Made by a program: the position numbers and the translations under genes. DNA of 64,000 bases from Forficula auricularia (taxonomy: Eukaryota; Arthropoda; Insecta; Dermaptera; Forficulidae), in assembly GCA_024734495.1 (NCBI GenBank), contig JALMQS010000841.1, positions 5,769,697-5,833,696 of the forward strand. The letters are read 5' to 3'. The notes beneath the pieces are model-generated. The model saw only the letters and a list, made by a program, of their open reading frames with translations. It searched no databases and was not told the DNA's origin. This document shows positions 1 to 10,897 of the stretch, in pieces. How positions within the stretch are numbered: the stretch's first letter is position 1; every line of letters begins with the position of its first letter.

Positions 1-285
1 TCTTGGAAGAATCGGAGAAAGAAGAACCTTGTGGAAGAGTCTGAAGAAGAGAAGAGGTCAGATGATGAGGCACACACTGAGACATGGGGGACTGCTTAGG
101 GATATCTTGGAGGGGAGGTGGGAAAGAAAAGGGGAAGGGGAAGACCCAGATTAGAATATTTCAACCAAATAATTGGGGATATGGGATGCCAGACATTTAG
201 AGAGTCAAACAGCTGGCGGGGGACAGAGTCAGTGGAGACGGATTGTTGCATCAAACCAGTCTTAGGACTGTATACTCAATGATGA
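1..285 (+). pseudogene. 3' end of a non-LTR retrotransposon (RTE-like tail)
   Basis: Reading across small frameshifts on the + strand gives the conserved C-terminal tail of insect LINE ORF2: a leucine/arginine block (RHGGLLRDILEGRWE), the basic KRGRGRPR motif, and an end resembling DRVSGDGLLHQTSLR. It closes with a GATGATGATT-type simple repeat near 280-290. No reverse transcriptase domain lies inside the window, so this is the 3' end of an element starting upstream or a 5'-truncated copy. Stops and shifts show it is dead. The clade assignment is from motif memory and uncertain. Confidence 0.6.
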
Positions 286-288
286 TGA

Positions 289-404
289 TTTTGAATTTCA
301 AGTTAACCCATGGCTCACTCCCTTATATACCCCAAGGTCGGAAAGGATTAATTATTTGGCGGAAAAATATTAATAATTTTGACAAAAAAATAATTCTAAT
401 TTCT
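289..404. repeat. first, interrupted unit of a ~241-bp tandem array
   Basis: This piece (with CCCATGGCTCACTCCCTTAT at about 308-327) matches the second half of the units at 2094-2860. It is separated from the rest of its array by the insertion at 401-2093. Confidence 0.85.
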
Positions 405-436
405 TGATTAGTTTTTGAGAATTTTTTATTTATATA

Positions 437-1617
437 CAGGGTGTCCCAAAAGTCAAGGATCAAACGTGAACACGAGATAGGTGAGTTCAGGATTGTCCAA
501 AATGAAAAAAAAATTAAATAAAACTCTCTGTGTTTTCGAGTTATGGGCATTTTTTTGAAAACCTTGAAAATCGCTACCTACTTCTAAATATTTGAATGCT
601 GGAGCTGCAATTTTTCATATTTTATAATTCTAATTTTTGTTACGTAATCCTGAATAATAATGCTATCGATCACAAAACAGAAAATAGCTAAGAGTATTAT
701 ACTTTTTGAGAAAAAATATTTTTGTCAGATTTATGTGTCAAAAAAATTTTAATTAGCTAACTTTGACTCTTGATATCATAAAAAACTGTGCAAACAATAA
801 TGGCAAATTATCTAAAAAATTGACGCATTTAATCAAGATTTCAAAGTGGTATAAAACATTCCACTTTTTTTAAAAACAAAAAATAATGTTTTTATTTTAT
901 GCTAAAGAAACTAATTTCAAAACACAATTCGTAATTGGCTAAAGGGTAGAATTTAACATGAAAACTAATTTAATTTATTAAAATATTTTTATTCAATTAA
1001 AGTAAATGTTCAAAATAATAATTGTTTTTATATTCAATATCTAATAATATTTAAAATTACAAATTAAAATTAAAATTATTTGATATCTGTTTTCATGTTA
1101 AATTCTACCCTTTGGCCAATTAAGAATTGTGTTTTGAAATTGGTTTCTTCGCATAAAAATGCAAACATTATTTTTTGTTTTTAAACAAGTGGAATGTTTT
1201 ATACCACTTTGAAATCTTGATTAAATGCGTCAATTTTTTAGATAATTTGCCATTATTGTTTGACACAGTTTTTTTAAGATATCAAGAGTCAAGTTAGCAG
1301 ATTAAAATTTTTTAGACACATGAATCTGAAAAAAAATATTTTTTTCTCAAAAATTATAATACTCTTAGTTATTTTCTGTTTTGTGATCGATAGCAGAATT
1401 ATTCAGGATTCCATGACAAAAATTAGAATTATAAAATATGAAAATTCGTAGCAACAGCATTCAAATATTTAGAGCAGGGTAGCGATTTTCACGATTTTCA
1501 AAAAATGCTCATAACTCGAAAACTAAAAGAGTTTTATTTAAATTTTTTATATTTTGGACAAACCTGAACTCACCTATCTCGTGTTCACGTTTGATCCTTG
1601 ACTTTTGAGACACCCTG
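437..1617. mobile_element. 1181-bp near-perfect palindromic TIR element (CAGGGTGTC ends)
   Basis: The ends are CAGGGTGTCCCAAAAGTCAA and its inverse, flanked by TATA on both sides (433-436, 1618-1621). The arms, about 530 bp each (437-966 and 1092-1617), match closely throughout, with a ~125-bp unique centre. No open frame of note. This is a fold-back DNA transposon derivative. A TATA or TA target duplication is inferred but is ambiguous because the flank is TA-rich. Confidence 0.8.
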
Positions 1618-1749
1618 TATACCTATATCTATATACATATAACCAAACATCTTGAGGATACAAATTCTCTTTTAAATAGGTGTTGGTTTTATTCTTTTTG
1701 GCAAAAAAAACATTTTTATCTTTTATTTTTCTTTATTTTATTTTATTGT

Positions 1750-1792
1750 TACCCTAGGAACGTTTCGACATTTTCAAATATGTCATCATCAG
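1750..1792 (-). ncRNA. hammerhead-ribozyme-like motif (- strand)
   Basis: On the - strand the order is CTGATGA (1792-1786), stem II TGACAT/ATGTC, GAAAC (1766-1762), a short loop and GTA (1752-1750). These are the invariant core elements of a hammerhead with a two-base-pair stem III, the form known from Penelope-like elements. Stem I pairing is not evident, so activity is doubtful. Confidence 0.55.
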
Positions 1793-1915
1793 CCTAAAAC
1801 ATTTCAAACATTACACAATTTATATACAATGACAATTTCTCATCACACAAACAACAACTCAAATATAAAAAATAATAAATAAATATAATTTGTGTAATGA
1901 TTGAAATGTTTTAGA

Positions 1916-1957
1916 CTGATGATGACATATTTGAAAATGTCGAAACGTTCCTGGGTA
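1916..1957 (+). ncRNA. hammerhead-ribozyme-like motif (+ strand)
   Basis: CTGATGA (1916-1922), stem II TGACAT...ATGTC, GAAAC (1942-1946), loop, and GTA cleavage-type triplet (1955-1957). It faces the - strand copy at 1750-1792 in the opposite arm of the same inverted repeat. The core is intact but stem I is weak. Confidence 0.55.
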
Positions 1958-2093
1958 ACAATAAAATAAAATAAAGAAAAATAAAAGATAAAAATGTGTT
2001 TTTTTGTCAAAAAAGAATAACACCAACACCTATTTAAAAGAGAAGTTGTAACCTCAAGCAGTTTGGTTATATATAGATATATAATAAATAAAA

Positions 2094-2860
2094 TAATTCT
2101 AATTATTATAAGGAGATATTTTAAATACTAAAACCTAATCAAGATTCACTTGGGGCTTTAAACAAACCAACAGACACATTCATTCATTAATTTGAAGAAA
2201 TATTAAAAAAAAACTTGTGAAATTCAAATCGGATTTCTATTCGAGCTCAAGCCATGGCTCACTCTCTTATATACCCCGTGGTCGAAAAGGATTAATTATT
2301 TGGCGGGAAAATATTAATAATTTTGGCAAAAAAATAATTCTAATTATTATAAGGAGATATTTTAAATACTAAAACCTAATCAAGATTCACTTGGGGCTTT
2401 AAAAAAACCAACAGACACATTTATTCATTAATTTGAAGAAATATTAAAAAAAACTTGTGAATTTCAAGTCGGATTTCTATTTGAGCTCAACCCATGGCTC
2501 ACTACCTTATATACCCCGAGGTCCCAAAAGAATAATTATTTAGAGGGAATATATTAAAAATTTTGACAAAAAAGTAATTCTAATTATTAAAGGGAGATAT
2601 TTGAAATACTACAACCTAATCAGGATTCAATTGGATCTTTAAACAAACCAACAGACACATTCATTCACTGATTAGAAGAAATATTAAAAAAAAAAAATCA
2701 TTTGAATTTCAATGCGGATTTCTATTTGAGCTCAACCCATGGCTCACTTCCTTATATACCCCAAGATCGGAAAGGATTAATTATTTGCCGAGAAAATATT
2801 AAAAATTTTGACAAAAAGTAATACTAATTATTTAAAAAAAAGACACAATTTTTGAGTGTT
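2094..2860. repeat. ~241-bp tandem array, about 3.2 units
   Basis: The landmark TAATTCTAATTATT recurs at about 2094, 2335, 2575 and (as TAATACTAATTATT) 2819, giving periods of 240-244 bp. Each unit also carries CCATGGCTCAC and ACAGACACATT. No coding frame. It is a local satellite-like array whose first unit lies at 289-404. Confidence 0.85.
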
Positions 2861-3059
2861 TAAGAGGCAGCCGCCGTGCAGCTCCTAAGATGACTCATAA
2901 ATAGAAGTAAGTCTAGCCAATTCCGATAACCCCCTCTTGTTCTAACTGACGGGGTCCAGAGGGAAGGTGAACAACACTTCTGGAGTCAGTCAGAATTCAG
3001 AATCTTCCACAGGAGGGTCAAATTTGGCCCTCAAACGCCTAAAAGGGCTTCACTCCTAA

Positions 3060-3386
3060 GGGGGCGTCCCTAAATTATTTGAGACGTTTAGGGGAGAGAG
3101 AGGGGTCGATTAAATTAACTTATAATAATAATAATAATAATAATACTAGCCTTAACTAGTCTTAAATAAAAACAATTAACAAATTATGTTTTTTAAATAT
3201 ATCCAATACAATCAACACAGATTACCGTATTTAGATTAAAATACGCATTTTGAATAATCAGAGATTAGGGGAGGGGAGGGGTCCAAGCCAAATTTCACGA
3301 CATTTCACCAAGAAGGGAGGGGGTTGAGGTTGGGGAGGGGGGTCGAAAAATAGCCAAAATCGCCTCACGTAATTTAGGGACGCCTC
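3060..3386. mobile_element. MITE with GGGGCGTCCCTAAATTA terminal inverted repeats
   Basis: The inverted termini are at 3061-3077 and 3370-3386. CTCCTAA occurs just outside the left end and just at the right end, compatible with a short target duplication. It contains a (TAA)n run at about 3121-3146 and is inserted in another repeat whose two halves (2860-3059 and 3387-3530) flank it. Confidence 0.6.
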
Positions 3387-3535
3387 CTAATTTGATTGGG
3401 GTTTTCCCCCTAGACGGGTAGCCGATCAAGGCTGAAGAGTCTCATCTACCTTTTCCCTTTAGTCGCCTCTTACGACAAGCAGGGAGTACTGCGGGTCTAT
3501 TCTACGCCCAACCCGCAAGGCTGAATCATATATAG
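3387..3535 (+). repeat. interspersed repeat with the CGCCTCTTACGACAAGCAGG motif
   Basis: The motif at about 3465-3484 and the following GGGTCTATTCTACGCCCAAC recur in a diverged copy at about 5927-5980. The motif is widespread in arthropod interspersed repeats as I remember it; the exact family is not identified. Confidence 0.45.
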
Positions 3536-3616
3536 GCAAATGTTTATTTGCATCATACAGAGGACACACTAATTATTTCTCCTTAGGTAATTATGATATA
3601 AAATTCGATTTTTTTT

Positions 3617-4320
3617 AACCGACTTCAAAAAAGGAGGAGGTTCTCTATTCGACTGATTTTTTTTTTTTGTGCCTATGTTACCTGATATCTCAGCCAATTG
3701 TGAACCGATTTTGAAATTCTTTTTGCATTGAGTCCAGTCTAGCTTCCGATTGGTCCCATTTTTTCATAGGTATTAGACCTTTTTGTTAGGTTTGTTCAGG
3801 CCTAACTTCTTTGTTTATGAACCGATTTCGATGATTCTTTTTTTATTGGAAAGGGGTATCTTAGGAATGGTGCCATATTAATTTGGTCAAGTTCTGATGT
3901 CATGATCACTATTAATAACAACACTAAAAAGAGAAAAATAAAAATAGTTTTTAAGATAAAAATAAAACCGACTTCAAAAAATTAAATACAACAAATAAAA
4001 TACACTAAAAGGTGTAAAATAATTATTATCTTATTTAGTTACAACTAAACGTACGAAATATTAAGATGAAATTACTTTTTGATGTCGGTACCAAACAAAC
4101 TATACCTATAAGCGAGCATACCCTCCAAAGGTACTAAGTAAGATCCGTCGAGTGCGATTCATAAAAGGTATATGTTTGGCACCGACTTCAAAAAGTAATT
4201 TCATGTTAATATTTCGTAGTTTAGTTGTAACTAAATAAGATAATAATTATTTTATACCTTTTAAGTGTATTTTATTTGTTGCATTTAATTTTTTGAAGTC
4301 TGTTTTATTTTTTCTTAAAA
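3617..4320. mobile_element. AACCGACTTCAAAAA repeat family, copy 1
   Basis: It starts AACCGACTTCAAAAAAGGAG and contains further inverted copies of ACCGACTTC/GAAGTCGGT at about 3967, 4083, 4182 and 4302. The internal hairpin of ~110 bp around GTACCAAAC...GTTTGGCACC is shared with the other copies (25255-25860, 41368-42058, 48253-49567). No protein recognised. Likely a non-autonomous DNA transposon or Helitron-like family. Confidence 0.65.
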
Positions 4321-4867
4321 ATTATTTTTTTAAATTATTCACACCAAAGAATTTTTGGTAAATAATGAAAATTAATTTAAAAAAAAATCGATAGTATCGT
4401 ATTTCCGAAAAGGTGTGATTAAACACCAGTTAGCTCAACCTTCAAAAACAATGGTTACTCGACCAGAAGAATAAAATGAATGAAAAGAGGGCATTAATAG
4501 TTAAAGGATAAAAAACAGAACTTATCTATATACAGAGAAATCCTTTTCTTTGTAGAAATATCAAGTGTTTTTTATTCTTTCTTCTTAACATCAAAACTAT
4601 CAACGCTTGAATTCAAGAAGATTAACACTCAGAAAAAAATGAAGAGGTACAAGAGGCAATGTGTTGACTGAGTCATTGATAAAAAACAAACAAATAAGTT
4701 TTATAATTGGACGTGGTAGAGAAAATAAGAGTTTGTTTGTAGCAAAGAAACGAGAGAGAAAGGTACAATAATATAAAAACAGATAAACAAAGCAACAAAA
4801 GAGCGAAAGATCGATTAGAGGATATAATTTGTGTCTATAGGCAATTTGTTATTATTATATAGTAATA
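4321..4867. other. intergenic, AT-rich
   Basis: Nothing coding or clearly repetitive was recognised here beyond short A/T runs. Confidence 0.5.
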
Positions 4868-5560
4868 CTAGCTGCAAGGCCCGCCTTCGGCGGCCCTCTT
4901 GCTAAGCCAGAGGGTTAGCCCCCTCCACCCCAACCCACGAACCCCACCCCCGAAACCCACCCGTGACCCATAGATTATGTATAATATATCTGGTTGAATT
5001 TAGTTAATGGGCATAGATTTTCATTTTTGCCCCCATTTAGATGGTTAGTTTTTGCATTTTTAGTCTTCTGGGGTCCACTGATTATGTATACAAAATTTGA
5101 TTGAGTTTGGTATAAGTGCAAGATTTTCATTTTTGCCCCCCCCATTTTGGGCAGTTAGTTTTGAATTTTTAGACTTCTGGGGGTCCACTGATTATGAATA
5201 CAAAATTGGGTTGGTACAAGGATCTAGATTTTCATTTTTGACCCCCTCCCTATTTTTGGGCCGATATGCATCAAAATCTAATCACAGCTTAATCTCAATA
5301 CACCAAAACTACTTGTGAAATTTGGTTTTGATATTCCCACTAGTTGTTGAGCTAGCTCGTCCAGAAAAATTTGGTAACGCACGTAGGTACTAACAGACAT
5401 TTTTTGTAGACCGAAATGCCATGGTTTCGCCCAATTTTTTTAATCACAATAGTTTCAGCAGTTCTTGAGACATTTCGAAAAAAATAAGCAAAAAAAAAAC
5501 ACTTTCTTCATGCAAGATTACACATACCCTGTATGGCAAAATAATATTTTCTCCATTTAC
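4868..5560 (-). mobile_element. dispersed C-rich repeat, possible Helitron-like end
   Basis: Read on the - strand, the sequence ends with a GC hairpin (GCCGCCGAAGGCGGGCC) followed by TTGCAGCTAG and then TA. A hairpin followed by CTRR is the pattern of a Helitron 3' end. The body shares 'CTTCTGGGGTCCACTGATTA' and 'GAGCTAGCTCGTCC' with copies at 17206-18052, 21000-21700 and 27360-27510. No Rep/helicase gene is present, so the Helitron label is tentative. Confidence 0.45.
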
Positions 5561-5745
5561 TAACTAACTATAATAATTCTATAGAATTAGTTTAAACAAT
5601 TATTAAACAATGAGTTTCGAGCGATTTATAATTTTAATTAAATTTAATACATTTTCCATATCTTAAAACTTTTATGAAAATGTGTCCATTCTAAGGAATA
5701 TGAAAAATTAAATTTTATTAGGTCAGTTTGAATATATTATGACAA
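5561..5745. other. AT-rich spacer
   Basis: No feature recognised. Confidence 0.5.
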
Positions 5746-5749
5746 CAGG

Positions 5750-6235
5750 GTTGCCGCCATCTCAGGGATCGAATTCAAGTCTCAAAACCCCCGCTCGGGC
5801 GTTTCACTATATTTACTCTCAGAAAACCATCTTAAGCTAAATTTAGCTACAGATTTGTATGTCACTTGGGATCTCGTGTATGTGTTTATGAGGTTGGGGA
5901 TCAATCCAACGTTCAACCCTTTTAGCCGGCTCTTACGACAAGCAGGAAATACTGTGGACTAATTCTAGTCCCAGTCCGTTGAGGAAAGAAGATGTTTGAG
6001 AAAGTGGTGTTAGATATTAGAGAAAAGCTGGACCGGAATAAAGTTCAGAGGGGAATTCTTAGAAAGGTCCCAAGCTATCCCAAGAGGTTGTCGCGCCTAT
6101 GATGATGTTTTGGAAGTCGTATGTCTCAGTTAATAGAAGATAATGGCCGTATAGTGTAGTCACTTGGGTTAAATTCGGTATGTCATCCGACTCGGACTTG
6201 TCAGACCCGTTTGGGAATCTCTAGACTTTAAAACG
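5750..6235 (+). repeat. composite SINE/LINE-like interspersed repeat
   Basis: It contains a diverged copy of the CTTACGACAAGCAGG motif (about 5930) and a tRNA-like segment near 6143-6180 (TGGCCGTATAGTGTAGTCA, A-box-like). A LINE-tail-like stretch with GATGATG lies between (about 5985-6115). Boundaries are approximate. Confidence 0.35.
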
Positions 6236-6346
6236 TAAACTCTAAAATAATAATCAAGGAAGCCCCCCTTACTTTTTTAATTGAAAAAAAAGGCGAAATA
6301 GCTGGATCCCTGTCCAGCAAAGCAGCAAATAAAATTATGTCATGCA

Positions 6347-7140
6347 CAGTGGCGTAGCCAAGGGAGGGCGAAGGGGGCGACCCCTCGCTTCCTATCTTTA
6401 GCACCCACCCGCTCTCACTATTTACATATAACCAAAATTAAAAGGGAACAAACAAGAAACTTGGGAAAATTAGTACCTTATTAAGTTTATTTATTTATGA
6501 GTTTGGTGGATCGCTCTTTAAGTAGGTAAATGGTTTAATGCTATTAAAAGAGCCAAAAAAGTAACGAGCAGGTGATTATAACAAAAACTGCCCTCGACAA
6601 AAATTTAAAGCGAATACTTTTTATGTCGCCCTTGATATTTTTACCCAAACTTTAACTGAAAGATTTGAAGGTTTTTGTAATGTTGCAAATAAGGTTCATA
6701 TGCTAGAGACTGAATTTTTGGCGATATTGGAAAGTAATAATAATTGTTTAATGGAACTTGCAGCATTTTATAAGGCCGATGTGTTTGAATTATTGAAAAA
6801 AAAATTCTTATTTTACCAATTGTCATAATTTATTTTTTCACTTCAGTTTGGGTTTATTATATTATATATACACCATCGCGAAATCATTTTAAAATAAAAT
6901 ATTATTATGTACAATATTCATTGTATTTAAAATATATGTTTTGCTTGGTTCAAGTTAGAATATATTTTTCGTTGGTCAACTCTATAAATAAAATTGTAAA
7001 AACGCCTTTTGTTTTTTAATGGGCACGGTGCTACCTAGAAAAAAAAAATCTATTAATTCAAATAATTTTGGTCAGGGTAACGAGTAGCGCCCCCAGAGCA
7101 GTTTTTCCCCTACCGCCCAAAAAGTCTGGCTACGCCATTG
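6347..7140 (+). mobile_element. hAT element, non-autonomous, with 8-bp target duplication
   Basis: The ends CAGTGGCGTAGCCA and TGGCTACGCCATTG are inverted, and the perfect 8-bp duplication GTCATGCA lies at 6339-6346 and 7141-7148, which is diagnostic for hAT. Inside, a + strand stretch at about 6610-6826 reads as a fragment of a ZMYM1-like hAT transposase (ERFEGFCNVANKVHMLE, then ELAAFYKADVFELL). The catalytic residues are missing, so the copy could only have moved in trans. Confidence 0.88.
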
Positions 7141-7424
7141 GTCATGCAATATATATAAATGAATCGGTCATTTCAAAAACCATCTAAGTGTCCTAAGTCA
7201 CAAAATCAGAACTTTTCATAAATAAAACATAATTCACTGACTTGTGTCGTCTAAGCAATGAACGACCGACGACTCGGGGTGCTGTTTGAAGAGGAAGGAA
7301 TGTACTGACGTGCATGGTTTTTTACTCAGATTATGGGTTTACCTTTAAGAAAGAGTTCGCGACAAAAAAAGCATGTTTGGAAGAATCTTGACTTAAGTGG
7401 TTTGTGAAATGACCGATTCATTTA
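7141..7424. other. spacer between two DNA elements
   Basis: No feature recognised apart from the flanking element ends. Confidence 0.5.
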
Positions 7425-7774
7425 CAGTGAAACCCCTCAGATCCGAACTAATTGGGGCTGTAGCTTGTTCGGATTACTCAAAAGCTACTGGTTTGGATAT
7501 CTTATTGAAGAAAAGGGTTCTCTTTCTATCCTTTAGAATCTCAAAAAAGTCATAATAAAAGACTCAAAGTTATATAGTTACTATATAGTTTGAAACATTG
7601 TGCTACTAGGGACGATATTTACTGGGTTGCAGAATCATGGGAAAATACAAGTGTTTACTTACTGCGAAGATCTTGGAAGAAACTTTGGCCTAGCCTCGAG
7701 TTCGCTACCCAAACTTAAATTTGTCAAAAAAACCCGTTCGGATTTCCCGGATTTCGTATTTGAGGGTCTCACTG
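7425..7774. mobile_element. pogo/Tc1-like MITE (CAGTGAAACCCCTC ends)
   Basis: CAGTGAAACCCCTCAGATCC at the left is matched by GAGGGTCTCACTG at the right, with TA on both outer sides (7423-7424, 7775-7776). The subterminal TCCGAAC/GTTCGGAT is inverted too. TA duplication and CAGTG ends fit the pogo/Tigger group. A second copy is at 23190-23605. No transposase. Confidence 0.8.
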
Positions 7775-7776
7775 TA

Positions 7777-8521
7777 TATTTATATTAAACAATTTTTATT
7801 TTTGTTTTGTTTTCCATAAGTGAGATAAAATAAAAGTAGGGAAATAACTCAACAACAACTGAGTACTGTCCTCCAATTTCCACATCAAAATTTATTATTT
7901 TAATAATAATCAATTTCGATTTTTCTTTTTTAAACGAAAACATGATTTTCATTACAACTACCGTTTCTATTTGTTCAATAATGTAAATAAAATATAAGAA
8001 GTTAATATATACTTATGTATTATAATAAGTAAAATTAATAAGTCAAATAAAGAACCCAAGACACAACCATAGCAAATGGGGAAAACAATATAAAATGGTT
8101 CGATTGATTTGTAAAATTTAATAAAGTTATTTGTGACAACCTGTTCTCTTTGTCATTTATTACAATTTATTTACTATGGGTTTAATGATCTCTCTTTCAT
8201 CTTCGAATGAACAGACTACAAACAAAAGTCAAATAAACAATAATATTAGTTTTGAATTCGATTCTATGGAGCAAATTAACAATTTAATTAGATCAATTAG
8301 GCTCTTTGTCCAGTTCAAAGCCAAGTAACTGCCAATTATTGAATTAGCAGTGGCTTTTGCTATTCATTATAATACAGGTTATATAATCCGATAAATTGAT
8401 CATTTAATTATGCTCTTTGTTAAACTGAGCTTGGATAAGTCTATTAATTCCTTGACCATCATAGATAGATAGAGAGAAAAATGAACTTTCAACAAAATTT
8501 TCAAGCTTGGGAGAGAACAAT
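7777..8521. other. AT-rich intergenic stretch
   Basis: No gene, RNA or repeat recognised. Confidence 0.5.
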
Positions 8522-8680
8522 TTATATATCATCGCCACCTACTTAGATACTCGCTTTAAGCACAAATTTTTTACACCGGTGACTGAGGGAAAGATTAAAG
8601 ACGACATTTTGATGATGACAAATACTGAGAATGACGGTTTCGATTCTCTTAATGCCAATTCCGTATGGCTACAAGAATGA
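8522..8680 (+). pseudogene. hAT transposase fragment (central region)
   Basis: This open stretch contains ATYLDTRFKHKFF, the conserved 'ATxLDPRFK' block of hAT transposases just before their C-terminal part, and ends at a TGA (8678-8680). It lines up in order with the hAT C-terminal fragment at 9296-9653 and the hAT terminus at 9856. The transposase was broken by the intervening LTR sequence and is also missing its N-terminal half. Confidence 0.7.
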
Positions 8681-8821
8681 GAATGACTGATTCCACGGAA
8701 AAGGATATTGTTCAAAAAAAAATGTTTTATGTATGTATTTTATAATTAAGTGTTCAAAAAAAACATTCAAGTGAAGTGTTAAAAGTGCTTAAATGATTTT
8801 AAAGTTAAAAAAAAGAGACAA

Positions 8822-9280
8822 TATTACACGAACCAAATTAATTTTAAGTTTGAAATATGTAAAGCAAAAGCTGATTGGTTGGAAATGGTAACGCAAGTTC
8901 CGGGGCGAAACTTTGCTAAAGGGGAGAATTGTAGGATTTTATTCTCCGCTCCTTTCAATGTAAAATGCTTTTGAAAATAAAGATTTGTTTTCGCCTTGAG
9001 AAAGGCGTTTGCTTGCTGTTTGCTGGTCAAAATCCTGCGAAAAAAAGACAGGTGAGCAGCAAGGACATGCCCTCTTATATTGAGAAGAAAGCGCGCAAAA
9101 TTTATGCATACGTCACCTAAAAGGCGCGAATAATTAACCAATCAGCTTAATTGCTGATTAGAGCCAGGTTTATAAAAGCAGCCAGCTCCTCGAAGCGAGT
9201 TCAGTTATCATTTGTCAGTTGTGAGTTGTTATTCAGTTGATAAAGCTCATTGAAATGGGACAACTAGCCAGGGAACGATT
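8822..9280 (+). mobile_element. LTR with polypurine tract and core promoter, inserted in a hAT remnant
   Basis: AAAGGGGAGAAT (8918-8929) immediately before TGTAGGATTTTATTC (from 8930) is the arrangement of a polypurine tract followed by a 3' LTR. Within it are a CCAAT box (about 9137-9144), TATAAAAG (9171-9178) and an initiator-like TCAGTT near 9200, as in an LTR U3/R promoter. The 3' boundary was not resolved, and no matching 5' LTR was found, so this is a truncated copy. Confidence 0.5.
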
Positions 9281-9295
9281 TGCTGAAGAAACAGC

Positions 9296-9653
9296 TTGTG
9301 TCTAAGAAGTAAACCAGGGACATCAAGTTTCGTCAGAAAGCCATGCTTAAAAAACGACCTTGCTATGATGTTAGATTCGTCAAGTGAAGATGAGAGTCAA
9401 GAAATACCAGAAAATGGTAGCACTGAAGCTGTACTCAAAAAGGAATTACTTTCTTACCGCACTAAAAAAAGAGTCAATGTGGATGAAAATCCTCTTAAAT
9501 GGTGAAGTGTTCATCGAGAGGAATTTAAGATATTATTACCGATAGCACGAAGCTTTTTATCCACTCCACCAGGCAGTGTTCCTAGCGAACAATTATTTAG
9601 TAGAGCGGGTTTAATTTACGAACCTCTGCGTAACCGCCTTAAGTATAATAATT
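9296..9653 (+). pseudogene. hAT transposase C-terminal (dimerisation) fragment
   Basis: After an acidic linker (DSSSEDESQEIPENGS) comes an in-frame TGA, where a W/C codon is expected, and then the hATC dimerisation signature: a run equivalent to FLSTPPGSVPSEQLFSRAG followed by LRNRL. It is the downstream part of the gene fragment at 8522-8680. With its stop, missing N-terminus and interruption it cannot produce transposase. Confidence 0.8.
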
Positions 9654-9779
9654 AGTAAGTGAAGTTAAAAAAATAGGAGCATTATACTTAATACTAATAA
9701 TAAAAATGTTAATAATTACTTTATCATTGTTTTAATTCTTCATTCATATACTATATTTATATAAGATCTTAAACATCCG

Positions 9780-9856
9780 CATCCGCGGATGTGAGCCCTC
9801 AAAAATCCGCATTCACATCCGCGGATGTGGAAAAATCGGCATCCGCAACATCCCTG
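9780..9856. repeat. hAT subterminal repeats and right terminus
   Basis: CATCCGCGGATGTG occurs twice (palindromic ATCCGCGGAT, about 9781-9792 and 9817-9830), and the sequence ends CCGCAACATCCCTG at 9856, i.e. CAGGGATGTTGCGG inverted. This is the right end of the hAT copy whose gene fragments lie upstream. The left end was not found. Confidence 0.65.
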
Positions 9857-10299
9857 GTACAGAGTGTTAGAAAAGTTTTCACTTTTTTATTATTTAATGT
9901 GCGGGTGAGCGATTCTTTCATTAGAATCTGATCGATAAAAATAACAACGAAGACCGTGGATAGAATGATCTCTCTTTCTTTAGAGCTAAGTTGGATTGCA
10001 ACGATCCCCAATACGCGTTCAAACCTGACTAATACAAGTTATAACCTGTTTCAGACTATTAGAGATTAATTTCTTAATTTCAATAATTCTAGGAATGCCC
10101 TTTTGCAGTCGCACCATAACGATACTCGTTTTAGAGAAGAAATATTCAATTGGACTTCATTAAAGCAAATTCTTTTCCCAAACATCTTTTAGTTCATCTT
10201 TCACGATTAATTTTTTTAATGCAATCTATATATTTTAAATGAAAGTAATAGGACGAGTACATGTAAATTAATTCACTTTTTAATCTTATAAAATCAAAG

Positions 10300-10542
10300 T
10301 ATTTTCCACGCTGAGGTGATTAAAATAGGAATTCTGGAATAAATTTTCTAACTTTAAAAAACTCCGTAAATTTTAAATTTTATATATCTTTAAATGAATT
10401 AGTTGTATAGGTAGTGCATATTTATTGAAAGATTTTTGAAAATTGTACACATTTTTAAATATAACACGGATGCAATTAGTCTTGAATTTTGGAATTTGGA
10501 GGATAAACCGCATCCACAGCATCCATGGACCGCAAGCCATTG
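10300..10542. mobile_element. hAT-type terminus (inverted CAATGGCTTGCGGTCCATGG)
   Basis: Read on the - strand from 10542, CAATGGCTTGCGGTCCATGG and GATGCTGTGGATGCGG match the terminus at 40802. CAGTGGCGTGCGGTCC is a typical hAT end. The other terminus was not found, so the extent is a guess. Confidence 0.5.
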
Positions 10543-10897
10543 CTAACTTATGTTCTATGAAAAAGATAAAGATTAAAATTCGTCGGCTGAAAATTGAAGT
10601 GAACCAAGTCCATTTTTAAATTTTGAACTCTTAATGTCCAAGATTTTATTTTTACAAGAAGAACCAATTCCACTTGGTCCCATTGTATTTTTAGTTGTGT
10701 ATCATCTAAAATTTAGTGTAGTAAATGTAATATGTCGATTGAAAAACAATGGATCTGAAAACTTTTTGAACTTCAATTTCTCAAAATTAGGATATGTGAA
10801 TTTGGAACACTCCAATTCTCAGCTGACGAATTGTAACTAAATTACGAATCAAATGTGAACTCCGACTGAGCATACTGATTATACTGATAGGCAAAAA

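Larger units (their letters stand above)
401..2093. mobile_element. inverted-repeat (Penelope-type, hammerhead-bearing) insertion with a nested palindrome
   Basis: The insertion is flanked by a 10-bp direct repeat, TAATTCTAAT, at 391-400 and 2094-2103, and it splits a tandem-repeat unit. Its right portion (about 1622-2080) is itself an inverted repeat: the arm holding ATAACCAAAC...GGTGTTGGT at 1639-1700 is repeated in reverse at about 2010-2075. Each arm carries a hammerhead-like core. A second element (437-1617) sits in its left part. Hammerhead motifs in short inverted or tandem repeats are known from Penelope-like retroelements. No protein is encoded here, so this would be a non-autonomous relic. 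Confidence 0.6.
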
